A stretch of DNA of 64,000 nucleotides, taken from Endobugula sp047636495 (GTDB lineage: Bacteria > Pseudomonadota > Gammaproteobacteria > Pseudomonadales > Cellvibrionaceae). Shown here piece by piece: positions 46,398 through 55,774 of the stretch. Position 1 is the first letter of the stretch, and every line of letters starts with the position of its first letter. The translations under genes and the position numbers were made by a program. The stretch spans positions 41,544-105,543 of the forward strand of contig JBLILH010000008.1 of assembly GCA_047636495.1 (NCBI GenBank), read 5' to 3'. The notes under the pieces are model-generated. The model worked only from the letters and a program-made list of their open reading frames with translations, had not been told where the DNA came from and ran no database searches.

Positions 46398-46841
46398 ATG
46401 AATATAGCATCACTTTTATCGTCTAGCACTGCATTTTGCAAACAGGAAAGCACAAGCAAAAAACGGGTTTTAGAAGACATCTCCAGACACGTTAGCCAAG
46501 CGTACCCGCACCTAGATGCTGACATTGTATTCAGCGCGCTGATATCTCGCGAAAAATTAGGATCAACCGGGATAGGCAATGGGATCGCCATACCACATTG
46601 TCGGATAAGCGACTGCAAAGACATTACTGCAATGCTTATCACACTCCAACAGGGTATTGATTTTGATGCTATCGACAATGAAAAGGTTGATGTGATATTT
46701 GTGTTAATTGTTCCAGAAGACGCTAATGACAATCACTTAAGAACACTAGCGAGCATTGCAGAGAAACTGTCCGATGAGACAATTTTACATGCCATTCGAC
46801 GCGCACAAGACACACCATCGCTGCTTGATGCCCTAGCGTAA
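46398..46841 (+). CDS. ptsN: Nitrogen-PTS enzyme IIA
   Basis: Terminal phospho-acceptor of the nitrogen phosphotransferase system. Depending on its phosphorylation it regulates potassium transport, sigma-54 pathways and cell-envelope genes. The phosphorylated residue is H67 in GIAIPHCR. The 147-residue protein has the normal PTS EIIA type 2 fold pattern (REKLGSTGIGNGIAIPH, later EDANDNHLRTLASIAEKL). It is followed by rapZ and npr, forming the usual regulatory cluster. Confidence 0.97.
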   Translation: MNIASLLSSSTAFCKQESTSKKRVLEDISRHVSQAYPHLDADIVFSALISREKLGSTGIGNGIAIPHCRISDCKDITAMLITLQQGIDFDAIDNEKVDVIFVLIVPEDANDNHLRTLASIAEKLSDETILHAIRRAQDTPSLLDALA

Positions 46842-46898
46842 GAAGTCATTATTGCGCTTTAAACGATCACTCATCATATTGGGTCACACGAGATAAAT

Positions 46899-47762
46899 AT
46901 GCAACTAGTCATCATCAGCGGTAGTTCAGGTTCAGGTAAAAGCACAGCACTTAATGTCCTTGAGGACATCGGCTTTATTTGTATTGATAACCTACCCGTT
47001 TCGTTACTCCCTACACTTGCAGAACATAGTGCATCCATTCCAAATATACGATACGCCATCAGTATTGATGCACGCAACCATAACAATGATTTAAACCAGT
47101 TGCCGGCTATACTGTCACATATATCGATTCGTAATTTACGGCATCAAATTTTATTTTTGGATGCCTCCGAAGATATATTAATTCAACGTTTTAGTGAGAC
47201 TCGTCGCAAACACCCACTGAGCAACAGCAAAACCGACTTACACGAAGCTATTGCCAAGGAGCGCTTGCTGCTCAAACCCATATTAGATGCGGCTAATGTC
47301 ACTATTGATACCAGCGACATGAAATATCATGATTTAAGGGATTACGTCAAAAGGCGATTTATGGAGGGCAACGACGATAATGCTGCCATTATGTTTCAGT
47401 CGTTTGGGTTTAAATACGGCCTCCCCAAGGATGCAGATTTAGTTTTTGATGTACGCTGTTTACCCAACCCTCACTGGAAGCCCGAGCTTCGCGCGCTAAC
47501 GGGCAAAGATGAAGCTGTTGCCGAATTTTTAGATCAGCAAGCGCCAGTGGAGGAAATGTTTCAAGATATACAGCAGTTTCTCACTCGCTGGTTACCCCGT
47601 TTTCAAGATAGCAACCGAAGCTATATCACCATCGCTATAGGCTGCACTGGTGGGCAGCACCGCTCGGTTTATCTTTGCGAGAGATTGAGTCATCATTTTA
47701 ATACCTCCAGCATCTCAACCAATATACAGCGCAGACATAGAGAACTTTCGAATCATGGTTAA
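46899..47762 (+). CDS. rapZ: RNase adapter protein RapZ
   Basis: P-loop protein that in E. coli presents the sRNA GlmZ to RNase E and thereby sets GlmS, the enzyme making glucosamine-6-phosphate for murein and LPS. Walker A is GSSGSGKST (residues 8-16). The C-terminal sensor/RNA-binding part shows DLVFDVRCLPNPHW and IGCTGGQHRSVYL. It is 287 residues long. It overlaps npr by 8 bp. Confidence 0.97.
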   Translation: MQLVIISGSSGSGKSTALNVLEDIGFICIDNLPVSLLPTLAEHSASIPNIRYAISIDARNHNNDLNQLPAILSHISIRNLRHQILFLDASEDILIQRFSETRRKHPLSNSKTDLHEAIAKERLLLKPILDAANVTIDTSDMKYHDLRDYVKRRFMEGNDDNAAIMFQSFGFKYGLPKDADLVFDVRCLPNPHWKPELRALTGKDEAVAEFLDQQAPVEEMFQDIQQFLTRWLPRFQDSNRSYITIAIGCTGGQHRSVYLCERLSHHFNTSSISTNIQRRHRELSNHG

Positions 47763-48024
47763 GCAATCGCTCACCATTATTAATAAACTTGGCCTACATG
47801 CCAGAGCTGCATCTAAGCTCACCGGGGTGGCAGCGCGATTCAGTTGTATGATTACATTAGACGTGGCAGGCAAAACTGTCGATTGCAAAAGTGTCATGGC
47901 GCTCATGCTCCTAGCCGCTAGCAAAGGCACTGATGTGAAAATTACGGCTGATGGAAGTGATGAAGCCGAAGCCATAAGCGCCGTTTCGGCGCTCATTAAC
48001 AATCGATTTGACGAAGCAGAATAA
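47755..48024 (+). CDS. npr: Nitrogen-PTS phosphocarrier NPr
   Basis: HPr-family carrier that passes phosphate from enzyme I-Ntr (PtsP) to PtsN. The phosphorylated histidine is H15 in GLHARAASKL; the second conserved region CKSVMALMLLAASKGT is also present. It is 89 residues long. It is translationally coupled to rapZ. PtsP is not in the window. Confidence 0.97.
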   Translation: MVKQSLTIINKLGLHARAASKLTGVAARFSCMITLDVAGKTVDCKSVMALMLLAASKGTDVKITADGSDEAEAISAVSALINNRFDEAE

Positions 48025-48073
48025 CGCGCTAAGTTGGCTGGTAGAACGACTGAAAAGGATGGTGCTGAATTGC

Positions 48074-49441
48074 ATGCAAACCACTGAAGAAGAGAGCATC
48101 AACAAGACACAGGCGCAACTTAGTTTAGTCTCTCATGTGTTAGAAAATGACGGTGAGATGCGCTCGGTCAAGCGCATGCTCAGTGGTCTTAAACCGGTTG
48201 ATATCTCTCGACTTCTTGAATCCTCCCCCCCCCCCACGCGCAAAGTATTGTGGACGATGGTTGATGACGATATTCGTGGCGAAGTGCTACAAACGGTATC
48301 GGATGAGTTAACTGGCCAGATATTAAGAACCATGAACACCCAAGAGGTCGCGGATATTACCGAAGACCTCGACGTTGATGACGTCGCTGACATTCTTCAA
48401 CAACTCCCTGATCGTATTATTCAGGAAGTGTTGGAGGTCATGTCGGAGCAGAACCGTGCCCGTGTAGAACCAGCATTGTCTTACGAAGAAGACTCCGCTG
48501 GCGGCTTGATGAATACCGATATTATTACGGTTCGACCGCGCTTTACACTCGACGTTGTAGTTCGATATTTACGTCGCCATAGTGAGATCCCTAACTCTAC
48601 TGATCAGCTGTTTGTCGTCAACCAAGATGATGTATTCTTGGGTACACTGTCAATGAGTAAATTACTGACCTCGGACCCCAATGTGAGCGTACGAGAAATC
48701 ATGCGTACTGATGTCGATGCACTCCCTGTCGACATGCCGGATAGCCAAGTGGCTACACTCTTTGAAGAAAATGACTGGATATCGGCAGCCGTTATCGATG
48801 ACGACGGCAGAATTGTTGGGCGTGTGACCATCGACGATGTCGTTGATGTTATCATTGAAGATGCCGATCACTCGTTGATGAGTTTGGCGGGTTTGGGCGA
48901 AGATGAGGATACATTTGCCTCCCTGATACGCACCACACCAAGACGTGCGATATGGCTTGGGATTAACTTAATCACCGCCATTCTTGCATCGTCCGTCATT
49001 AATATTTTCCAAGATACTATCGATAAAGTAGTTGCACTTGCCGTATTAATGCCTATCGTTGCCAGCATGGGCGGAGTCGCCGGAAGTCAAACACTTACGG
49101 TTGTGATTCGCGGCATGGCACTGGGGAAAATTGGACCAACAAATCAAAAATGGCTATTAAAGCGAGAAGTGTTATCTGGTTTTATTAATGGCTTACTGTG
49201 GGCCACGGCACTTGGATTAGTGACTTCATGGTGGTTCAATGATATCACTATGGCGTTTATCATCGCCACAGCAACCGTTATCAACTTGATTACCGCCGCT
49301 GTCGGAGGCACTCTATTACCTGGTATTTTAAAGCGCCTCGGTGCTGACCCTGCCCTGTCAGGGGGTGTCGCATTAACAACATTGACAGATGTTGTTGGAT
49401 TCATGTCTTTTCTAGGGCTAGCAACAATATTTTATTTATAA
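48074..49441 (+). CDS. mgtE: Magnesium transporter MgtE
   Basis: Mg2+-gated channel or transporter of the inner membrane. It has the N-terminal superhelical MgtE-N domain and two CBS domains (about residues 135-255). Five C-terminal membrane helices include the conserved PIVASMGGVAGSQTLTVVIRG pore region (in part) and LPGILKRLGADPALSGGV. The start is unclear: ATG at 48074 (455 residues) fits family length, ATG at 48059 is close, and a TTG at 48008 would overlap npr. An 11-base C tract lies at 48225-48235 within the N domain. Confidence 0.93.
   Translation: MQTTEEESINKTQAQLSLVSHVLENDGEMRSVKRMLSGLKPVDISRLLESSPPPTRKVLWTMVDDDIRGEVLQTVSDELTGQILRTMNTQEVADITEDLDVDDVADILQQLPDRIIQEVLEVMSEQNRARVEPALSYEEDSAGGLMNTDIITVRPRFTLDVVVRYLRRHSEIPNSTDQLFVVNQDDVFLGTLSMSKLLTSDPNVSVREIMRTDVDALPVDMPDSQVATLFEENDWISAAVIDDDGRIVGRVTIDDVVDVIIEDADHSLMSLAGLGEDEDTFASLIRTTPRRAIWLGINLITAILASSVINIFQDTIDKVVALAVLMPIVASMGGVAGSQTLTVVIRGMALGKIGPTNQKWLLKREVLSGFINGLLWATALGLVTSWWFNDITMAFIIATATVINLITAAVGGTLLPGILKRLGADPALSGGVALTTLTDVVGFMSFLGLATIFYL
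48225..48235 (+). repeat. 11-base poly-C tract in mgtE
   Basis: Eleven consecutive C encode part of SSPPP near residue 52 of MgtE. The reading frame is intact at this length; loss or gain of one C would truncate the protein early. It is the longest homopolymer I noticed in any coding gene of the window. Confidence 0.85.
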
Positions 49442-49507
49442 GATGCCTTATTACTTAGTTAAACGTCTTACTTATATAAACCACAAATGGAATAGGTCAT
49501 TATTTAT

Positions 49508-50062
49508 ATGAACAATCACATTCAAAACGATGATGACGACTACATCACCAGTCGTACAGAACAGAAAAAGTCGATGCAGGTTTATGTCACAATGGGCAGC
49601 CAGTTATTAGAACTCAGTAAAAAACAACTTGGAACGATTCCGTTAAACAGTGAGATTCGTGATGCCCTCGATGTCGCCAAAAAAATTAACGTGGGCAATG
49701 CACTAAAACGGCAACTCTCGTTTTTAGCAAAACTTATTCGTAAAGGTGAATATGAAGAAATACAAATCGCACTCGATCACCTACAACAAAAGGATAGCCT
49801 GCACGACAAAATATCGAAAAAAGCAGAGCAGTGGCGGGATCGTATACTAACTGAAGAACCTAATTCCCTCAGTGACTTCATGACGAGATACAACAGCAAC
49901 GAGCGACAAAAATTAGGACAGGTGGCACGGCACGCTATTAAAGAGCATAAACTGCAAGAAATAGAAAAAGAAAAAGAAAAAGAATCTTCAACCAAAATTA
50001 CCACCTCTAACAAATATAAAAAGCAGCTGTTTATATTACTAAGGTCAGAGATTAACGAGTAG
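49508..50062 (+). CDS. darP: Ribosome-associated protein DarP (YjgA, DUF615)
   Basis: Helical protein that helps late 50S subunit assembly. The family pattern is seen in SRTEQKKSMQVYVTMGSQLLELSKKQL, LPKL-like LNSEIRDALDVAKKI and EQWRDRILTEEP with the NSLSDFMTRY segment. It is 184 residues long, with a Lys/Glu-rich C-terminus containing a KEKEKEKE run. In Pseudomonas it is next to pmbA and tldD, both absent here. It converges on yhdP with a 17-bp gap. Confidence 0.9.
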   Translation: MNNHIQNDDDDYITSRTEQKKSMQVYVTMGSQLLELSKKQLGTIPLNSEIRDALDVAKKINVGNALKRQLSFLAKLIRKGEYEEIQIALDHLQQKDSLHDKISKKAEQWRDRILTEEPNSLSDFMTRYNSNERQKLGQVARHAIKEHKLQEIEKEKEKESSTKITTSNKYKKQLFILLRSEINE

Positions 50063-50079
50063 AAACCTCACCGCATTTG

Positions 50080-53000
50080 TTAATTTATTCCTGGTTCAGC
50101 TAATGGAGTTTCACTAGGTGTTAAGCCACCAGAATATAAATTGTAATCAAAAATATTAAGAAATTTTACCTTAGGCTCACGCCAATCACCCTTGACGGAA
50201 TACGTTAAGCTGGACACTTTATCAACTTGCGATTTAAATATTTTATTGAAAATAAACACGCCCAGTGCAGTTGGCAGGCCAGCCACCAGCGCTGTTGCAA
50301 ATGTTAGGTTACCTCCAACAGGTAATGTGGTCACCAGCACAGCATCAATAGTCTCTGCTTTATAATTAATTTTTCCTGCCATAGTAAACTCACTTGAGGG
50401 GGCTTTAACAACAAGCGGTTGCTGAAAGTATATCTTCGCTTGGTCAAAAACAAGCTGAGCACTCATATTGTCGTAAGCCAACCCTTTGCTATAAAAGTCT
50501 GAAAAGTCAAATCTCAAGCGGCGTGCCCACGTATTAAAATTAAACAAACCTAACAACCTCAATATTCCTGTCGTGTTGCTTTCCTTATCTTGAATAAAAG
50601 CGCCGTTGTTAAACTTAATTCCTAGCGTGCCATCAAGATCCAACACAGAAAAGGCCATCGGCGATCCAGACCAAGTAATATCGGCATCCAAAAATGTCTC
50701 TCGACTGCTCAACACTGGAGAGACACCCATAGCGGTAAACAACTCGTCAACGCCATCACCCTGTAACCGACCACTGAACTCTGTACGAGACAAAGATTCC
50801 AACAGGTCAATTTTTTCACTTTCTACTTTTTTAGTTCGGGTTCTCCAAAACAAACTCGCCCCATCCTTTGTCGATTTCCCATGTAACCTCATACTACCTA
50901 AAGCTGCATGTATATTATCAACCGCGATACCTTCCGCTGTGGGGTTAATCGAAAAACGCCATTGACCAAATTTTTTTTTGTTATAACTTAATTTATCTAT
51001 ATTGACGTCCATAGGTTTCAGCCAAGACAGGTCAACTTCCTTTAAAGGATCGATAACCGACGTAGCCAGCGCCGTTTTTTTTGATTTTTTAAGTATATTG
51101 AGATAGTTAATAGACAGATTAGTGGGGACACTTTCATCGTCATAGATGGTCATTTCGGCACTAATTAATTCATTCTCTATTTGTGTGCGCCATTGCGCTG
51201 CTGATCGCTCACCAACGAAACGTATATTGGATAATTCATGTTGTTCAATATTCATTGAACCAATAGAAATGTCATACAACAATTTAACAGGGGGTGATGA
51301 GCTATCACCCCGAAAAAAATCAAAGCGTAAACTTTTATTTAACCACTCTTCAACATCAAAATTTTTCATCTTGGCAGAAATCAAAAATACGTTATCTGCT
51401 ACAGGTGACAAGGAAGGTTTACCAACAGATAAAAAACCTGATGAGACACTTCCTTTCTGTAACAACTCGGCCATAATGTCTTTGCCCATAGTTAAGTGGT
51501 ACTGGGATGAAAGATCCGAAAAACTGCCACTAAATATTGTTTCGCGTGCAGATACAGTATCTTTATTAAAGGGCTCGGGCAGGTCAATAGAAACTCCTTG
51601 CAGACTTGACGATACATTGAATGTACTCTTTCCTACACTAACAGGCATTAACACATCGGTATCTATCTGAAAAGCTGTTGATAAAGAAAACTGATATGGT
51701 GTTTTTCCACTGAGGACTTTTAGTTCGGGACGTTTAAGCCACGACATGATCTTCGTGACTGGCGCAATACCCTCCCCCGTAATAATTAATCGCTTACGTG
51801 GTGATGTTAACGATACTGGGACAGTATCTAACTTTACGTTGAGTGGCTTACCGAAAATCTGCATAGCAACATTTGTGGCTTGTAAACCTCGATCGGTAGA
51901 GTAAGAAAGCTTGCCTGCTAACGCAGACATATTCAAAACAGGTAACGATGGAATTAATAAACTTACATTGTTATTTAAAAATTCAACTGTGATTAACTGT
52001 AGATCTTTTGTTGGTGTTTCTGTTGATAATATTACTAATGAATTTTCTATGATTTTCGATGAAGTATTTACCGGAGGCCCACCCACCGGCACCCATAAAT
52101 CAATATCCGTTTGTATATTTCCTGTTATATTTACGCCGTCTAAAGCACTACCTACACGCTCTTTTATCGCTGTTTCTGTGAGCAAACGCAGGCCCGTTTT
52201 TGCAGACAGTTTTCCAGCGCTACGTATGTGTAGTATGTGCCGCCCATTACCCGGCCACGTCACTGACAATGTCTCTAATGGTTCTTGGTATATTTCTGCT
52301 TGGCTAGTACTTACATGTAAGAAATCATTATCTACGAGCAACTGCCCTTTCACATTTTCAAGAACAGGCCAATCCTGGCTATAATCTAAATCCACATCAC
52401 TCACTTCAGCGAATAGCTGGACGCTTCGAGTACTGTCATCGCCAGAAAAACCACCACGATACACAAAGCCTGCTTGCTCAACATTTCCCGACTGCAAACT
52501 GCCAGCTAACCACTGGCGTACATTCCCTGATACTTTATTTGGAATTAGCAATTGATGGTATCTTATTTCGCTATTTTTCAGCCCTATTTGCACTGAGAGC
52601 TCACTTTCTTGATTATCTTGTTTCAAGGGAATATCTAACAAAAATTCGCCTACGGCCTCACCAAAGTCTGCATTTCCTCGCAAATAATGACTACTGACTG
52701 TCAAATGGTGACTTAAGGTATCAAAAGACCACGCTACTTGTCCTGAGAGCTGGTTAAATATAATAGGTTCATCATGGAATTTTTCATGAGAAAAATGTAC
52801 TTTCTCTGACTCTATATCAATGAAACCAGACAGCCACTGAGTCTCGATATAACCGTTCACATTACCCATAGCAGGAATATTATCAAAGCTGTTGAAAGAC
52901 AAATTTTTCGCTGTAGCAGATAACGTCGATTGGTCGATTGACTTGTGGTTAATATCAAATGTTAGATATCTTAACTCGCCTTGAGCAGCCAATATTTCTT

Positions 53001-54201
53001 CCACACGCGACACCTTATTGGGGAGTAAAAAACGATTATTTACCCATGACACCAATGGTTTCAACGCGACTCTCTCTATCTGTAACGTCGACTGTTGTTT
53101 ACCGCTTAGCAAGGCGATGTCACCCAATATGTCTTCACCATCAAACATTAATTGATCTAGACTTAGGGTTAACGCATTTTCTTGATTTAATTCAGCTTGT
53201 AACAGACTGCTGATAACTAACGGTTGCTGTCCGTCGAGATAAGAAGATGAAGCGACGGCTTCACTCTTGGCTAACATTGATATGCTATCGTTCGCTAAAA
53301 AATCAAACCACAGCGTGCCACCGGCATAAGTATTGATTAACTGCTGATCTTGCTGCAAAGCACGTTGTAAAAAACCCGGAAATGATGAATAGAAAAGTTT
53401 TTGGACTGTATCGAAAGAAATGTTAGAGGCGGATAAAAAACCTTTTAGATAAGCAATAGTATCGGTATTGGTATTCACCCCATCTTGCTGATTTGCACCG
53501 GTAACAGACTGACGTTCTATGACAAGAGACACTGCGGGCAGATTATTGATTTGGACTTCCGCCACTAAGCGCTGAAAGTCACTATCAACGTTTGTCTGTG
53601 TATTGATAGACGGGATGAAAAACTGTACTTGTTGAGCACTAGCCGACCGGGCGTTAACCAGGACGTTATTGATATGAATATCAGGTATCTGATTGGCCCA
53701 ATAAATAAGATCGCTTCGCTCCCATCCGCTACCAACAACTTTATGCGTTGTAAAAAGTGGATATCCTACTACTGACCAAGTTCCTTCCTGACTTTGCGTG
53801 AGCGTAATATTAGCATTGCTCAACACAATTTTTTTCCACTCCCACTTCAGCCGAATGATACTGGCTAATAGGTCGAGTTTTATCTCGATATATTTTATGG
53901 AGAGGGGGGGGAGAGTTTCTTTTGCCGGGATGTTATCCGCTATATTGCTTCGCATTGCGATATCGTTGATTATAAGATGTGGAATCAACCCATGCCATTG
54001 TGCTTCTATATGGCCAATGGTGGTATCCATCTGGATTTTTTCGCTAATAAACGATTCTATGGATGCGGTGACATGGTGTAAATGGGGAGCAAGTAACCGA
54101 GCACTTTGTAATAATAATGCCGTAGAGATGATAGCCACCGAAAGAATATAGCCTGCATACCGTAGGCAAAAGCGCAAAGATGAACTCATAAAGACGACCA
54201 C
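50080..54201 (-). CDS. yhdP: YhdP family AsmA-like protein
   Basis: Very large (up to 1373 residues) inner-membrane-anchored protein. In E. coli YhdP, with TamB and YdbH, carries phospholipids to the outer membrane. One N-terminal helix (about residues 10-30) is followed by a long beta-rich chain typical of repeating-beta-groove proteins. The C-terminal AsmA-like region shows VTTLPVGGNLTFATALVAGLPTALGVFI and YSVKGDWREPKVKF. The start may be the GTG at 54201 or the ATG at 54189; neither has a clear ribosome-binding site. In relatives rng and maf separate it from mreD; here they are missing. Confidence 0.92.
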   Translation of the reverse strand: MVVFMSSSLRFCLRYAGYILSVAIISTALLLQSARLLAPHLHHVTASIESFISEKIQMDTTIGHIEAQWHGLIPHLIINDIAMRSNIADNIPAKETLPPLSIKYIEIKLDLLASIIRLKWEWKKIVLSNANITLTQSQEGTWSVVGYPLFTTHKVVGSGWERSDLIYWANQIPDIHINNVLVNARSASAQQVQFFIPSINTQTNVDSDFQRLVAEVQINNLPAVSLVIERQSVTGANQQDGVNTNTDTIAYLKGFLSASNISFDTVQKLFYSSFPGFLQRALQQDQQLINTYAGGTLWFDFLANDSISMLAKSEAVASSSYLDGQQPLVISSLLQAELNQENALTLSLDQLMFDGEDILGDIALLSGKQQSTLQIERVALKPLVSWVNNRFLLPNKVSRVEEILAAQGELRYLTFDINHKSIDQSTLSATAKNLSFNSFDNIPAMGNVNGYIETQWLSGFIDIESEKVHFSHEKFHDEPIIFNQLSGQVAWSFDTLSHHLTVSSHYLRGNADFGEAVGEFLLDIPLKQDNQESELSVQIGLKNSEIRYHQLLIPNKVSGNVRQWLAGSLQSGNVEQAGFVYRGGFSGDDSTRSVQLFAEVSDVDLDYSQDWPVLENVKGQLLVDNDFLHVSTSQAEIYQEPLETLSVTWPGNGRHILHIRSAGKLSAKTGLRLLTETAIKERVGSALDGVNITGNIQTDIDLWVPVGGPPVNTSSKIIENSLVILSTETPTKDLQLITVEFLNNNVSLLIPSLPVLNMSALAGKLSYSTDRGLQATNVAMQIFGKPLNVKLDTVPVSLTSPRKRLIITGEGIAPVTKIMSWLKRPELKVLSGKTPYQFSLSTAFQIDTDVLMPVSVGKSTFNVSSSLQGVSIDLPEPFNKDTVSARETIFSGSFSDLSSQYHLTMGKDIMAELLQKGSVSSGFLSVGKPSLSPVADNVFLISAKMKNFDVEEWLNKSLRFDFFRGDSSSPPVKLLYDISIGSMNIEQHELSNIRFVGERSAAQWRTQIENELISAEMTIYDDESVPTNLSINYLNILKKSKKTALATSVIDPLKEVDLSWLKPMDVNIDKLSYNKKKFGQWRFSINPTAEGIAVDNIHAALGSMRLHGKSTKDGASLFWRTRTKKVESEKIDLLESLSRTEFSGRLQGDGVDELFTAMGVSPVLSSRETFLDADITWSGSPMAFSVLDLDGTLGIKFNNGAFIQDKESNTTGILRLLGLFNFNTWARRLRFDFSDFYSKGLAYDNMSAQLVFDQAKIYFQQPLVVKAPSSEFTMAGKINYKAETIDAVLVTTLPVGGNLTFATALVAGLPTALGVFIFNKIFKSQVDKVSSLTYSVKGDWREPKVKFLNIFDYNLYSGGLTPSETPLAEPGIN

Positions 54202-54274
54202 TCGCTAACAAGTGACAGCACATCTAACATTCTTCGGCGTTTATAGTTATCCTTGTATCTATTTATAGTCATAT

Positions 54275-54745
54275 TTATTGTTGCAATCTGAAGCGTATTC
54301 TAATTTTTCGTAAAAAAACCACAACCAGTGGCCACAGCAAGGCCGTGAGTAACGTCGCACCTAAAAAATCCATCGTTGCTGTCTCTTTACCCATAAGACC
54401 ACTGGCCCAATTAGAAAGGAGTTGATAGACGCCAACAAAAACCAGAGCCCATACAGACTGGGGCCATAGCGCATAACTACGAATACGTTGATAAGATAAA
54501 TGGGCGATGTAGGCAACAATAATAAGGCCTAAGGCACTTTGTCCTAATGGATTCAAACAGACGACATCTAAAAGCACACCACATAGCCAAGCCGATAACA
54601 CACCAAAATGTTCAGGGGAATATGTGGCCCAATATACGACCAGTAATGCTACAAATTCTGGCCGCCATTCTTGCAGGTTAGAAGGCAGAGGAATGATCGA
54701 CAATAATAAAGCGACAATAATAGATAGCGCAATAAGCCAGCGCAC
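54275..54745 (-). CDS. mreD: Rod shape-determining protein MreD
   Basis: Small polytopic inner-membrane protein (156 residues, about five helices) of the elongasome. Recognised by WRPEFVALLVVYWATYSPEHFGV, the family phrase GVLLDVVCLNPLGQSALGL, and position after mreC, with which it shares one base. The C-terminus is basic (FLRKIRIRFRLQQ). All three mre genes are intact, so rod shape and lateral wall growth are probably kept. Confidence 0.96.
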   Translation of the reverse strand: MRWLIALSIIVALLLSIIPLPSNLQEWRPEFVALLVVYWATYSPEHFGVLSAWLCGVLLDVVCLNPLGQSALGLIIVAYIAHLSYQRIRSYALWPQSVWALVFVGVYQLLSNWASGLMGKETATMDFLGATLLTALLWPLVVVFLRKIRIRFRLQQ

Positions 54746-55635
54746 TACTGCTGACTCGACATATTATCAGCGGTCGTTAAAGAGCTGGCTTCGCCTTCAT
54801 TACTATCGACATCAACGGGGAAGACCAGCAAAACATATCGACTCCGATTTAGCTGGGCAGTCGGTGTCGCATGAACTCTCACAAACGATTCGCCGGGATC
54901 ACGATTGACTTTACTCACTGTTGCCACAGGGTAGCCAGATGGAAAACGCCCACCCAGCCCAGAGCTAACCAATAAGTCACCTTTAATAATATCCATAGAG
55001 CTAGGGACATAGCGTAAGCGCACCTGATATAGATCGCCAATGCCTTCTACTACGGTTCGAACATTGTTACGAATAAGCTGTACAGGAATTGCATGAGAAT
55101 CATCAGTAATAAATAACACTTCTGACGTGTAAGGTGTCGTCGCAACGATCTGGCCAACAAGACCATAAGCATCTAATACCGCCTGACCAATGTAAGCCCC
55201 GTCTTGGGCACCTTTGTTCAACACCACTTTATGCACTTTAGGGTCTGGAGAAATACCCAATAACTCAGCGACAACAACCCTATCCTCAAGCAGTTGAGAA
55301 GACCCCATTAAACCTCTAAGACGATTTGCTTCGTTAGCTAAAGCCGCCATTTTTTGCAAGCGGGCCTCTTGCAACAACACCCGCAGCCGTAATTGCTTGT
55401 TTTCTTCAGTTAGGGTGTAACGCGACGCAAATGTATCATCAAACCACAAACCAGCGCGTTCAGGGATATCACCCACCCAGTAAAAAGGCAGAGAAATAGT
55501 GTCGACGTAGTAACGGAGAGGAGATATATAATGGGTATAACGACCCAAACCGAGAAGTACCAGCGTTAATAAAATGAATACTAGTAGCCGTGAAAAATAC
55601 GATGGCCCTTTGCTAAATAACGGTTTAATAGTCAA
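54745..55635 (-). CDS. mreC: Cell shape-determining protein MreC
   Basis: Bitopic protein that activates the PBP2-RodA elongation synthase. A short N-terminus (TIKPLFSKGPSYFSRLL) and membrane helix (about residues 15-33) are followed by a coiled coil (70-105). Two beta domains come next, with VVLNKGAQDGAYIGQAVL and GDLLVSSGLGGRFPSGYPVA. It is 296 residues long. The start appears to be TTG, with AGGAG only one or two bases away, and a strong hairpin lies directly upstream. Both suggest that translation is restrained relative to mreB. Confidence 0.95.
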   Translation of the reverse strand: MTIKPLFSKGPSYFSRLLVFILLTLVLLGLGRYTHYISPLRYYVDTISLPFYWVGDIPERAGLWFDDTFASRYTLTEENKQLRLRVLLQEARLQKMAALANEANRLRGLMGSSQLLEDRVVVAELLGISPDPKVHKVVLNKGAQDGAYIGQAVLDAYGLVGQIVATTPYTSEVLFITDDSHAIPVQLIRNNVRTVVEGIGDLYQVRLRYVPSSMDIIKGDLLVSSGLGGRFPSGYPVATVSKVNRDPGESFVRVHATPTAQLNRSRYVLLVFPVDVDSNEGEASSLTTADNMSSQQ

Positions 55636-55641
55636 TCTCCT

Positions 55642-55678
55642 ACCTAAAAGCCTATCTGTTTAATGATAGGTTTTAGGT
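55642..55678. promoter_or_regulatory. Hairpin between mreB and mreC
   Basis: ACCTAAAA-G-CCTATC pairs with GATAGG-TTTTAGGT: 14 bp with one bulged base and an 8-nt loop. On the minus-strand mRNA its 3' arm ends four bases before the AGGAG of the mreC TTG start. It could attenuate read-through from mreB or block initiation. It lacks a T-tract, so it is not a normal terminator. Confidence 0.7.
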
Positions 55679-55774
55679 GCCTCTGTAAATGTACTCTCTA
55701 AGAATCCCCTTGATGAAGTAGAGTCTAGTCGCGAACAATATGCGCCAAATAAATATCTCAGAGGGAGGTCCATA

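Noticed and set aside
51146..51670. 174-codon ORF opposite yhdP
   Set aside because: Antisense shadow of the large yhdP gene with no family resemblance.
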